The notes: a model not told the origin generated them from the letters alone. Numbered from the stretch's first letter, positions 36,926 through 46,122 are shown. The stretch: 64,000 bases of DNA from Streptacidiphilus sp. PB12-B1b (GCF_014084125.1 NZ_CP048405.1:7130001-7194000), one strand, 5' to 3'. Numbers and translations: made by a program.

Positions 36926-37000
36926 GCTGCTGGTGCGGAGGCTGCTCGTGCGGAAGCTGCTCGTGCGGAGGGTGTTCGTACGGACGCTGCTCGGCCGACG
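36926..37000. repeat. five tandem 15-base repeats before the histidine phosphatase gene
   Basis: Units begin at 36926, 36941, 36956, 36971 and 36986 and follow GCTGCTCGTGCGGAG. Units 2 and 3 differ at one base; units 4 and 5 are more diverged. The unit length is a multiple of three. On the minus strand the array forms most of the leader before the GTG start. Confidence 0.8.
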
Positions 37001-37096
37001 GTGACGTCAGTATCGCGCAGGCGCCGCCCGGCCCCGGATACCGGAACCGGACGACACCCATTGCGGGCGCTACGGCTCCCCGCCGTCGCGCTGCCG

Positions 37097-38428
<1,332 letters not shown>

Positions 38429-38683
38429 AGTCTCAAATCTGCTTCTTTCAAAATTCGCTGCCTGTCACTCGGCATGTCCCGGCCGATCATCTGGGACGAT
38501 GATCGGGCCGCAGTGCCCAGCCGCCCGCCCGCTCACTGTTGGCAAATGGGTGACTGCCAGTAAGGATGGTCAGCGGTGTCAGACGCGCGCGATGGGTCCG
38601 ACGGTCCGTCGAGGGCTGCGCGCAGAGTCGGGCGCCATGGCAGCCGCAGCGGTGACGGCAGTACCGGAGCAAGGGGTGGTGGC

Positions 38684-39181
38684 ATGGGGGTGACCTACAA
38701 GTACTTCGGTGCACCCGATCGCGCGACGGCCGCCCGCGTCCCCACGGCGCTCGGCCGCGACGGCCTGGGCCTGGACGCCGGCGAGCTCGGCACCCTCGGC
38801 CGGCTCGGAGAACTGTTCGGCCAGGACGGCTCGGAGGAGTCGATCAGCGGCAGCCTCTCCACCAAGATCAAGCCGGAGACCATGAGCGCCATGGTCCTCA
38901 CCGGCATCGAGGGCATCCCCCTGTCCGCCGTGCCCCCGCTGGAACTCGTCGTCCTCCACCCCGACTACGCCGTCTTCCAGCTCCCCCACTCCGTCGTGGA
39001 ACCCCTCCGCAAGGCCGACGAAGCCGAACTCGGCACCGCCGCCTTCATCTGGTCCACCGTCCCCGACCGCCGCGGCCCCCGCGACGCCTTCGTCATCTAC
39101 CAGATGCTCCACGAGTGGCAGGACTTCGCCTCCCGCCTCCACGACGCGGGGCACCAGCTGTACTGCCTGATGTGGCCCTGA
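38684..39181 (+). CDS. protein of unknown function whose 3' end is repeated downstream
   Basis: A 165-residue protein, probably cytoplasmic, from the ATG after AAGGGGTGGTGGC. It begins MGVTYKYFGAPDRATAARVP and ends FVIYQMLHEWQDFASRLHD, AGHQLYCLMWP. I do not recognise a named family. The last 25 codons occur again as an isolated fragment at 43243 and, more diverged, at 44370. Because only the 3' end is repeated, the gene looks like the target of repeated insertions. It is divergent from hemL. The present 3' end may itself have come with an incoming element. Confidence 0.75.
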   Translation: MGVTYKYFGAPDRATAARVPTALGRDGLGLDAGELGTLGRLGELFGQDGSEESISGSLSTKIKPETMSAMVLTGIEGIPLSAVPPLELVVLHPDYAVFQLPHSVVEPLRKADEAELGTAAFIWSTVPDRRGPRDAFVIYQMLHEWQDFASRLHDAGHQLYCLMWP

Positions 39182-39193
39182 CCTGCGGGTTAG
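39105..39193 (+). repeat. 3'-end repeat, copy A (inside the intact gene)
   Basis: This 89-base stretch covers the last 25 codons and 12 bases after the stop. It matches 43243-43331 at 83 of 89 positions by hand count. The shared left boundary of copies A, B and C is GCTCCACGAG. Confidence 0.88.
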
Positions 39194-39333
39194 TCGCCTC
39201 CTCGGAGTGATGTACGGGGCCAGCCAGAGGCCCGTCACATGTACCCCAGGGCACTTTGAGTGCACACCGCAAGGGATTTCGCCCCTCCCGCTTCCGCCCT
39301 GTTCAGGACCCAGACAAAAGAGCTTGGCTGCCT

Positions 39334-39349
39334 GTAATACGCGTCATAC
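39334..39349. promoter_or_regulatory. toxin-antitoxin operator, module 1
   Basis: GTAATACGCGTCATAC lies ten bases before the antitoxin start. Its half-sites, GTATGACG and GTATTACG on the minus strand, are the same as in the operator of module 2 at 44235. Confidence 0.7.
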
Positions 39350-39358
39350 ACTGGCGTC

Positions 39359-39703
39359 ATGGCGAAGACCAGGATCAGCATCAGCCTCGACGCAGCGCAC
39401 GCCGAACAGATCAGAGCGCACGCCGACCGCGCTGGGATGGATGTCTCCGCCTACCTCGTCAATGCCGCGACCCGGCAGATGGCGGAGACCGATGCGCTGG
39501 AGGATCAGTTCGCCTCCATCGATGCGGTGATCGCCGCAGCGGAAGCCGAGGCATCGGAGTTGCCGGAGCTGCCCCAGGTTGCAGAAGACGACCTCACCGA
39601 GCAGGAACGACGTGAGGTCGAGGAGGCTATGGAGCTCGTTTACGGCCCCGACCGGCCAGCTCAGTCGCGAGGGCGACAGCAGCGCCCGGGCCACACGGCG
39701 TGA
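39359..39703 (+). CDS. ribbon-helix-helix antitoxin, module 1
   Basis: A 114-residue protein. The N-terminus MAKTRISISLDAAHAEQIRAHADRAG is a CopG/Arc ribbon-helix-helix DNA-binding arm, followed by MDVSAYLVNAATRQMAE. The C-terminal half is acidic (EAEASELPELPQVAEDDLTEQ), fitting a toxin-wrapping tail. It is a homologue of the antitoxin at 43899. Its TGA overlaps the GTG of the PIN toxin. It probably represses its own promoter at 39334. Confidence 0.86.
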   Translation: MAKTRISISLDAAHAEQIRAHADRAGMDVSAYLVNAATRQMAETDALEDQFASIDAVIAAAEAEASELPELPQVAEDDLTEQERREVEEAMELVYGPDRPAQSRGRQQRPGHTA

Positions 39704-40185
39704 ACGCCCGTGTCCCTGTCTACGACACCGGCATGCTGATCGCGCTCGCCGACCGCAGGGCCAAAGCAGTCCGCCTGCACGAAGGCATGAAGGCGACCCC
39801 GCACCGCGCCATCGTGCCGGGACCAGTCCTGGGACAGGTATGGCGTCCCGCTCCAAGTACCGTCCACGCCTTGGCTACTGCCCTGCGGGACTGCACCGTC
39901 CCGCACGCGCGCAGCTCACCCGGCGCACTGCGCCCGACAGCCGCCGGACAACCCGTATGCCTGCTCTGCAACACGCCCCTGGACCTGGCCGAGTGGCATC
40001 GCATCGGCGGAGCCCTGAGCATCGCCGATCTCCCGCCCAAGAAGCATCCGAATGTGGTGGACGCCCTGGTCGCCATCACAGCAGTCCGCCACGGCAGCGC
40101 AGTCGTCTTCACGAGCGACCCGGACGACGTCAGCGCCTATCTGTCGGCGCTCAACGCCCAGGACGTCCGCCTCGTGGCGGTCTGA
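39700..40185 (+). CDS. PIN domain toxin, module 1
   Basis: A 161-residue PIN-fold ribonuclease. Acidic active-site positions are in VYDTGMLIALAD, NVVDALVAITA and VFTSDPDDVSAYL. Compared with the module 2 toxin, the middle carries about 20 extra residues, with HARSSPGALRPTAAGQP and a CLLC cysteine pair. The start is a GTG overlapping the antitoxin stop by four bases. PIN toxins of this type usually cut RNA and are held inactive by the antitoxin. Confidence 0.82.
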   Translation: MNARVPVYDTGMLIALADRRAKAVRLHEGMKATPHRAIVPGPVLGQVWRPAPSTVHALATALRDCTVPHARSSPGALRPTAAGQPVCLLCNTPLDLAEWHRIGGALSIADLPPKKHPNVVDALVAITAVRHGSAVVFTSDPDDVSAYLSALNAQDVRLVAV

Positions 40186-40359
40186 GAACAGCCCTGCGAG
40201 ATGCCCTCCCTGGTCCGCCGGAACCCACTGCGACTACAGGGGCTTGCCTGCGCTCTGACAGGATCCTGCCTGCGTCGCATGGTGCCCGTTGTCGGTAGCG
40301 CATGACACTCTCGCATCAAACATCGCCTTGAACTGGCAACCTGATCCGAGGGGAAATCC

Positions 40360-42936
40360 GTGCGCTTGCGCATACCGAAAATCTCGCTTGTGCTCGTCGT
40401 CGCCTTGGCCGCGCCCGTCGCTGTCATGACCGCTCCGGCCTACGCCACTGGCAGCACTCTGTACGTCAATGATGCGACAGGTTCGAACTGTTCCGACACA
40501 GCCGCTGGGCACGGGAGCCAGGCAACTCCGTACTGTACGGTGCAGGCTGCACTCAACGCGGTCCAGCCGGGCCAGACCATCCAGAGCGAAGTCTCGAGCG
40601 AGTATCCCGAGAACGACACCCTGACCCGTTCGGGAAGCTCCGCATCGCCCATCACCCTGAGCGGTATCTGGCTGAACTCGTTGACTCTAAGCGGGGTCCA
40701 CGACGTCGTCGTGACTGGGTCGAGCTTCGATACGTCACTGCAGACCGGGATGATCATCGACAACTCGTCCCGGATCACGGTCGACCGTGACGGTTTCACT
40801 GGCGGCGTGGTTTTCGCCGGTCACCCGCCACAGGTTGCGATCAAGATCACCGGTAAGAGCAGCGCGGTGACCGTCAGTCGTACCGCGATCGAGTTCGCCA
40901 AGGCAGGCGGCATCGAGGTCGACGCGGGCGTGACCGGCACGGTGATCACGACCAACTACCTGGAAGAAGTCGCCGGACCGGCGATCTCCGTCATCAGTGC
41001 CCCTGACACGGCGGTGACCAGCAACACCATCACATGGCCCTGCGCATCGGCGATCTCCCTCACCGGTACCTCCAGCGGATCGTTCGTTGAGAACAACATC
41101 AGCGTCGATACCGACAGATGGACCACGGGCATGACGTGCAGCGCCGAGGCAACCTATCCCGACCTGATGGTATCGGCCGGATCGGCGCCGGACACCACGG
41201 TGAGCCACAACATCTTCGCCCCCACGAGCTACTCCGAGCCCTACACCTGGGCCGGCACCGAGTACGCCACGCCGACCGCCTTCCAGACGGCTACCGGTCA
41301 GGGCACGGACGACCTGCTGACGAACCCGCAGTTCGACTCCTCCGATCCCTTCTACTCCACTGTTCTCGAAGGCTCTCCAGCGATCGACTCGGCCGATCCC
41401 ACAGCGCCGGGTGAGTTGAGTACCGATTTTTTCGGGGCAGCCCGGGTGTCGGATCCGATGGCGGCACACCCTGTCGCTGACACGTTCGATCGTGGTGCGT
41501 TCGAATACACCAAGGTGTACCAACTGGGCAGCTCAGTGGCGGTCGACAGGCAGTCAGGCTTCGCGCCGATGACGGTGACGGCTTCAGCCCCCGTCACCAA
41601 TCCGGAGTCGCTGACGGTCAGTTACTCCTTCGACTTCGGGGACGGATCGGCCCCCGTGGTGACCGATGTGCCGACTGCTCAGCACACGTACTCCCAACCG
41701 TACGCCGGCAACGGAGGCGGCTACCCCGTGACGGTGACGGCCACCCTGCCGAACGGGACCTCGCTGAGCTCCACGCAACCCGCCCGGGTGGCGGTCGCAA
41801 CACCGGATCCCTACGTGCCGTTCGGACCGACACGCATCCTCGACACCCGCTCAGGCATCGGGTGGTCCGGCAGCTCCCCGGTAGTGCCCGCCGGCGGTAG
41901 CGCCTCGGTCGCAGTCGAAGGCAACGGGAGCATCCCGAAGACCGGAGTAACGGCAGTCGTCATGAACGTCACCGTGACCAACACCTCCGGCAGCGGTTAC
42001 CTGACTGCCTGGGCCGACGGTACCGCGCGCCCCACGACGTCCAACCTGAACTGGGGCGGCAAGGGCCAGGCGGTCTCCAACCTGGTAACCGTCCCGGTCG
42101 GCGGAGACGGCAGGGTGGACCTGTACACCAGCGGTCCGGCCTCGATCATCGGAGACGTCCAGGGCTACTACACGACCGATGCCTCCGGATCAGCAGCGTC
42201 CACCTTCACGAGTACGGCACCCGCCCGCCTCCTGGACACCCGCCAGGCGACCGGCATCTCCACGGCCGGAGCGATCACCAACGGCACGGTCAGTCTGAAC
42301 GTGGCCGGACAGGACGGGGTCCCGGCCGACGCCACCGCGGTCGTGCTCAACCTGACGGCCACAGGAACCACCGGAGGCGGATTCCTGGAGGCGTACCCGG
42401 AAGGTGCCCGGGCGCCTGGCGTCTCCAACGTCAACTGGACCGCTGCCAAGACAACCGTGGCCGGCCTGGCAGTCGTCCCGCTGGGAGCCGACGGCCATGT
42501 CAGCATCAAGGTCGCGGGCACCAGCCAGGTGGTCGCCGACGTCTTCGGCTACTTCACCGCAGGTTCCGGTGGCAGCCAATTCACCGCGGTGGCACCGAAC
42601 CGACTGCTGGACACCCGTGCCGCCATCGGCATCCCCACCAGGACGCCGATCGCGGCAGGACACGACCTAGTCCTCCAGATCACCGGCCGCGCCGGTGTTC
42701 CGGCAGGCATCACCTCGGTGGTCCTCAATGTCACCGCCACCGGCAACACCAGCGGCGGCGTCCTCCAAGCATGGGCGGACGGCACCCCCCGACCCAGCAC
42801 CTCGAACCTCAACTGGGCTCCGGGCCAGACGATCGCCAACCAGGTCGTGGTCCCGGTCGCCCCCGACGGGAAGGTCGATCTGTACGTCACCGGCACGACG
42901 CACGTGATAGCCGACATCTTCGGGTACTACATGTAG
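40360..42936 (+). CDS. secreted beta-helix/PKD protein with three C-terminal repeat domains
   Basis: An 858-residue exported protein. The signal peptide ends near residue 30 (MTAPAYA). Residues 34-380 look like a right-handed parallel beta-helix with short hydrophobic rungs (SGVHDVVVTGSSF, SSAVTVSRTAIEFAKAGGIEVD). A PKD domain follows (FDFGDGSAPVVTD). Three repeats of about 126 residues start near 485, 616 and 740, each opening with RILDTR or RLLDTR and ending near DVxGYYT or DVFGYFT. It may bind or modify polysaccharide outside the cell. The start is GTG with GAGGGGA. It sits between two copies of the 3'-end repeat. Confidence 0.85.
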   Translation: MRLRIPKISLVLVVALAAPVAVMTAPAYATGSTLYVNDATGSNCSDTAAGHGSQATPYCTVQAALNAVQPGQTIQSEVSSEYPENDTLTRSGSSASPITLSGIWLNSLTLSGVHDVVVTGSSFDTSLQTGMIIDNSSRITVDRDGFTGGVVFAGHPPQVAIKITGKSSAVTVSRTAIEFAKAGGIEVDAGVTGTVITTNYLEEVAGPAISVISAPDTAVTSNTITWPCASAISLTGTSSGSFVENNISVDTDRWTTGMTCSAEATYPDLMVSAGSAPDTTVSHNIFAPTSYSEPYTWAGTEYATPTAFQTATGQGTDDLLTNPQFDSSDPFYSTVLEGSPAIDSADPTAPGELSTDFFGAARVSDPMAAHPVADTFDRGAFEYTKVYQLGSSVAVDRQSGFAPMTVTASAPVTNPESLTVSYSFDFGDGSAPVVTDVPTAQHTYSQPYAGNGGGYPVTVTATLPNGTSLSSTQPARVAVATPDPYVPFGPTRILDTRSGIGWSGSSPVVPAGGSASVAVEGNGSIPKTGVTAVVMNVTVTNTSGSGYLTAWADGTARPTTSNLNWGGKGQAVSNLVTVPVGGDGRVDLYTSGPASIIGDVQGYYTTDASGSAASTFTSTAPARLLDTRQATGISTAGAITNGTVSLNVAGQDGVPADATAVVLNLTATGTTGGGFLEAYPEGARAPGVSNVNWTAAKTTVAGLAVVPLGADGHVSIKVAGTSQVVADVFGYFTAGSGGSQFTAVAPNRLLDTRAAIGIPTRTPIAAGHDLVLQITGRAGVPAGITSVVLNVTATGNTSGGVLQAWADGTPRPSTSNLNWAPGQTIANQVVVPVAPDGKVDLYVTGTTHVIADIFGYYM

Positions 42937-42963
42937 GCACACCGGGCAGGGATTCCCGGTGCC
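42936..42963 (+). terminator. possible terminator after the beta-helix protein gene
   Basis: A hairpin GGCA(ca)CCGGG / CCCGGTGCC overlaps the last base of the stop codon. The stem has a two-base bulge. Confidence 0.5.
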
Positions 42964-43115
42964 CCACGGAAGCGCACCTGAACGCCCCTGGCGCACACTG
43001 CCGTGGCGCCACCCGCGCGTACTCCACGCGGGGCGTTCAGGGCGCTTTCAGGCACATGAGCGCCAGACGACACCGAAGTCGAGCCTGCGTGAAGCACCAC
43101 TGGCGAGAGAGCACT

Positions 43116-43139
43116 GCGTGCACATCGCGTGCACATGGG
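43116..43139. repeat. 24-base direct repeat, copy 1 (two GCGTGCACAT units)
   Basis: It reads GCGTGCACAT, C, GCGTGCACAT, GGG and is identical to 45138-45161. Each unit contains the palindrome GTGCAC. The two copies bracket the second toxin-antitoxin module and the Uma2 pseudogene. Confidence 0.85.
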
Positions 43140-43208
43140 GACGGAAAACGACCATGAGCAGTGCAAGGTGCTGAACGCCAAAATCCCAGGTCAGAGGCCG
43201 TTTGAGCG

Positions 43209-43239
43209 GATCACCCCAGCTCAGCGGCCTGGGGTGATC
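43209..43239. terminator. perfect hairpin just before 3'-end copy B
   Basis: GATCACCCCAG and CTGGGGTGATC pair over 11 bases with a 9-base loop. It ends three bases before copy B begins. It could be a terminator or an element end. Confidence 0.55.
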
Positions 43240-43242
43240 ATT

Positions 43243-43331
43243 TGCTCCACGAGTGGCAGGACTTCGCCTCCCGCCTCCACGACGCCGGCCACCAGCTCTA
43301 CTGTCTGATGTGGCCCTGACCTGGGGGTCAG
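43243..43331 (+). pseudogene. 3'-end repeat, copy B (fragment of the 38684 gene)
   Basis: The last 24 codons and the stop of the 165-residue protein, with no gene body before it. All four coding differences from copy A are silent (third positions of Ala, Gly, Leu and Cys codons); two more lie after the stop. It is a fragment of an allele that was under protein-level selection until recently. Confidence 0.85.
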
Positions 43332-43452
43332 CCGTCATGGGTGGGCTGGAGCCGGCGTCGGCCAGGGGGCTGCCCGGTTTCCCCAGGGCGCGGTGAGGGC
43401 ACGCTGCCGGACCTCCAACTACCTTCCGGTCGCCCTTGAGGACGGGGCTGGG

Positions 43453-43902
43453 TCAGACGCCGAGAACCGTGATTGCCTGACTGCCGCGGATCTGATCCAG
43501 GTACGCCTGGATGTCGTCCCCATCCGAGGTTGCGACGATCGCCGCGTCGATTTCCACAGCTGTGAGCGCGACCAGGCCGTCCACAGGATCTGGCTTCTTC
43601 TTCGGGTTGAGATTCGCCCTGCCGATCAGTTCACCCACCCTGCGCCACTCCACCTCGGTGTAGCAGCACACCACCGCGCAGTCCTTGAGGGCCCGCGCCA
43701 GGTAGGCAGCGCGGGCACCTCCTCGCCACGCCTGGGCGACCACCGGGGCAGGGACGACCGGACGCCCATTCAGGCAGTACTCCGCGTGAAGCGCTTGGGC
43801 TCGTCGATCACCTGGGGCGGCGAGCGCGATGAGCATCCCTGCGTCGTACACCACGTCGCCGAGTGAATCGGCGTCAGGGCATGTTGGGCAGCCCCAGTTC
43901 AT
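43453..43902 (-). CDS. PIN domain toxin, module 2
   Basis: A 149-residue PIN ribonuclease. Acidic motifs are in VYDAGMLIALAAPGDRR, EVEWRRVG, DPVDGLVALTA and IVATSDGDDIQAYL. The ATG overlaps the antitoxin stop (ATGA). It is related to the toxin of module 1 but lacks the extra central segment and has KPDPVDGL where that one has HPNVVDAL. It probably cuts RNA when freed from its antitoxin. Confidence 0.87.
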   Translation of the reverse strand: MNWGCPTCPDADSLGDVVYDAGMLIALAAPGDRRAQALHAEYCLNGRPVVPAPVVAQAWRGGARAAYLARALKDCAVVCCYTEVEWRRVGELIGRANLNPKKKPDPVDGLVALTAVEIDAAIVATSDGDDIQAYLDQIRGSQAITVLGV

Positions 43903-44225
43903 GCCGCGTTCCGACGGGCACGGATCGCTGCCGCCCGGGCGCGGGCCGCCGCAACCTGCTCCTTGACCTGAGCGGACTCCTCCGTGGAGTCTGCCGGGGC
44001 ATCGCTCGCGGGCGGCCAGTCCAAGGACTCCGCCTCGGCCTCGGCAGCGGCAATGGCCGCGTCGATATCGGCGAAGGACGCAGCGATCCGCTCCCGGCGG
44101 ACGGCCTCCGTGAGTGCGGCAGCGACCACGAAGGCGGAAACGTCCTGGCCTCTTTTCTCCGCGGCCAGCCTGATGCGTTCGGCCTGCTCGGGATCCAGAC
44201 TGATGGAGATCCTCGTCTTTGCCAT
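43899..44225 (-). CDS. ribbon-helix-helix antitoxin, module 2
   Basis: A 108-residue protein whose N-terminus, MAKTRISISLDPEQAERIR, is nearly that of the module 1 antitoxin; DVSAFVVAAALTEAVRRE follows. The C-terminal part is an acidic linker and then a basic helix (AAARARAAAIRARRNAA). It is read opposite to module 1. The operator at 44235 lies ten bases upstream of the start. Confidence 0.88.
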   Translation of the reverse strand: MAKTRISISLDPEQAERIRLAAEKRGQDVSAFVVAAALTEAVRRERIAASFADIDAAIAAAEAEAESLDWPPASDAPADSTEESAQVKEQVAAARARAAAIRARRNAA

Positions 44226-44234
44226 GGCACAATC

Positions 44235-44251
44235 GTATCACGCCGTAATAC
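44235..44251. promoter_or_regulatory. toxin-antitoxin operator, module 2
   Basis: GTATCACGCCGTAATAC is an inverted repeat of GTATNACG half-sites. Module 1 has the same half-sites with one base less between them. Confidence 0.75.
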
Positions 44252-44369
44252 GCCACCTGGAGTGGCCGCAGCCCACACGGCAGCGTCGACGAGGTACCTG
44301 ATCACCAGGCGCTTTCAGGGCACGTGAGCGAGAAGATCGCCGCAGGTCAGCAAGGTACCCGCGCGAATA

Positions 44370-44444
44370 GCTCCACGAGGCCAGGACTTCGTCGCCCGCC
44401 TGCGCGACGCCCACTACCGGCTTTGGCTCCTGATGCGGCTCTGA
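44370..44444 (+). pseudogene. 3'-end repeat, copy C (diverged fragment)
   Basis: It begins GCTCCACGAG like copies A and B and ends in TGA. By hand, about 57 of 76 aligned positions match copy A. One base is missing after GAG, which breaks the frame (GAG-TGG-CAG became GAG-GC-CAG). The frame after that reads QDFVARLRDAHYRLWLLMRL. It comes from a more distant relative of the 38684 gene. It ends 12 bases before the ancestral stop of the Uma2 gene. Confidence 0.75.
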
Positions 44445-44456
44445 GCCGGGTGCAGG

Positions 44457-45032
44457 TCAGCGGACGTACTGCTTGAGGGTCTCGGTCTCCAGAGCGATCC
44501 CCAAGCCGGGGATCACAACGTTCGCCCCGAACGCATCGGACCGGATGCTGCGCTACTTCCCACCCTCGGGCTCGGTGTGCACCACCGTCTCGCAGGTGTC
44601 CCGGTCATTCAGCAGGTACACCGGAACGCCCGCCTCGGCATAGGCCGCCGGCTTCTCGACGCGGTCACGCCGGTCCGTGTCGGGATCGTAGGACGTGACC
44701 TCGACCACCATCAGAGCACCCTGCGGATCAGCCCATTCACCCTGCCCGGCGAAGTGGGCGATGGGAGCCAGGACACCGTCCGGGCGGGCATGACCGGAGC
44801 GGTAGGCGTCCACGCGCAGGCCCTGCTCGCTGTGCAGGTCCAGCTCCGGGCGACTCTGCATGCACCGCCGCAGCAGCCACATGATGATCGCCCCGTGGTC
44901 ACCGTCAGGCAGAGCCTTCACGCCGATTTTCCCGTCGATGAACTCCAGGGTGACGGTCTCGGGCGCGTGGGCGGCCATCTGCTCGAACTCCTCGACGCTC
45001 ATCTGGGGGCGATGATCAGCCGTGAGACTCAT
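44457..45032 (-). pseudogene. Uma2 family endonuclease gene with internal nonsense codon
   Basis: The first 159 codons give a Uma2/PD-(D/E)xK-like protein (MSVEEFEQMAAHAPETVTLEFIDGKI, ALMVVEVTSYDPDTDRRDRVEKPAAYAEAGVPVYLLND). TAG stands at 44553-44555. In the same frame the sequence continues for 31 codons with typical Uma2 ending (RSIRSDAFGANVVIP, then GLGIALETETLKQYV) to TGA at 44457-44459. Relatives usually have Tyr where the TAG is, so a TAC to TAG change is likely. The truncated 159-residue product may be inactive. Uma2 proteins are common in Streptomyces and their role is unclear. Confidence 0.82.
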
Positions 45033-45137
45033 ACGGTCACCTCCTCTGTCCCCTCGCAGTCTCGCCTCGCCGACGGTATCGCTCTCGTGCGATCTGGGGC
45101 CGGTCTACTGCGGAGCGCCTCATCGCGGCGAATCAGC

Positions 45138-45161
45138 GCGTGCACATCGCGTGCACATGGG
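45138..45161. repeat. 24-base direct repeat, copy 2 (two GCGTGCACAT units)
   Basis: Identical to 43116-43139 and in the same orientation. It lies about 105 bases upstream of the Uma2 start, so it could be an operator of that gene, or a boundary mark of the accessory segment. Confidence 0.85.
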
Positions 45162-45240
45162 AGCAGACGCACGCTGGTGGCGTGGAGCCGGATCTCCGAG
45201 GGCCAGGGGGCGTCGGCGTCCGGCTCGGGCGATCGGGCGG

Positions 45241-46122
45241 TCAGGTGAAGTAGTGGCCCTGTTCGATGTCTTCGATGAGGCCGGGGTGGGTGGGCTTCCA
45301 GCTCAGGAGGTCCTGGGTGAGGGTGCTGGAGGCGGGCATGTCGGTGCTGAGGAGGCGCACCAGCATTCCTCCGAAGTCCTCGGCGGGCAGGGAGCGGGCG
45401 GGCAGGTCCAGCTGTCGGCCGATGGCCTCGGCGATCGCGCGGATGGCGACGCCCTCGTCGCCGACGGCGTTGAGTACCGCGCCGGCGGGAGCCTGCTCGA
45501 CGGCCAGCCGGTAGAGACGCGCGGCGTCCTTCACGTGGACGGCGGGCCAGCGGGTGGCTCCGTCGCCGATGTAGCCGCTGACGCCCTTGGTCCGGGCGGC
45601 GGTGATGAGTTGGGGGATGAACCCGTGGCGCTCCCCCTGGCCGTGGACCGAGCGGGGCAGCATCACCAGGCAGGTGCGCACGCCCCGGTCCTTGGCCGCG
45701 AGTCCGGCCTGCATGGTGGCGATACGGGCCGCGATGGGCCCGGCGGCGACGAGTTCGTCGCGTTCGGTCGCGGGGCGGCCGGGTGTGACGAGCGTTGCGC
45801 CGGAGATGACCAGGGGCTTGCCGGAGTCGGTGAGGGCGGTGGTGAACGTCCCGATCGCGGCGGCGTCGGTCCGCGTCGCGGCCTCGGTCACGCTGGGCAC
45901 GACGAAGGCCAGGTGGATGACGCCGTCGCTGTCGAGGGCGCCGGCGCGCAGCGCGTCGGTGTCGTCCAGGTCGCCGCGCAGCACCTCGGCGCCCATGTCG
46001 GCGACCGTCTTGGCGGAGGCGTCCGAGCGGGCCAGTCCGAGGACCTGGTGGCCGGCGCTGATGAGTTCGGGGACGACGGCCGAGCCGATCCAGCCGGAAG
46101 CGCCGGTGACGAAGATGCGCAT
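45241..46122 (-). CDS. NAD-dependent epimerase/SDR family oxidoreductase
   Basis: A 293-residue extended short-chain dehydrogenase. The cofactor motif MRIFVTGASGWIGSAVVPEL is at the N-terminus, with LARSDASAKTVADMGAEVLRGDLDD following. The catalytic Tyr region is not in the standard YxxxK form, as in many atypical SDR/NmrA-like members. GAGGAG precedes the ATG. It is divergent from a TetR gene with three operators in between and is therefore probably induced by the TetR ligand. The substrate is unknown. Confidence 0.87.
   Translation of the reverse strand: MRIFVTGASGWIGSAVVPELISAGHQVLGLARSDASAKTVADMGAEVLRGDLDDTDALRAGALDSDGVIHLAFVVPSVTEAATRTDAAAIGTFTTALTDSGKPLVISGATLVTPGRPATERDELVAAGPIAARIATMQAGLAAKDRGVRTCLVMLPRSVHGQGERHGFIPQLITAARTKGVSGYIGDGATRWPAVHVKDAARLYRLAVEQAPAGAVLNAVGDEGVAIRAIAEAIGRQLDLPARSLPAEDFGGMLVRLLSTDMPASSTLTQDLLSWKPTHPGLIEDIEQGHYFT

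Larger units (their letters stand above)
42964..43452. other. gene-free stretch with repeat, hairpin and gene fragment
   Basis: No intact gene is seen. It holds the GTGCACAT direct repeat (43116), a perfect hairpin (43209) and 3'-end copy B (43243). Everything fits remnant DNA of past insertions. Confidence 0.6.

Noticed and set aside
36926-37000. A CRISPR array
   Set aside because: The repeats are contiguous without spacers and there are no cas genes.
39194-44369. A complete integrative and conjugative element or prophage
   Set aside because: No integrase, relaxase, replication or structural phage gene is present; only cargo-like genes and repeated gene ends are seen.
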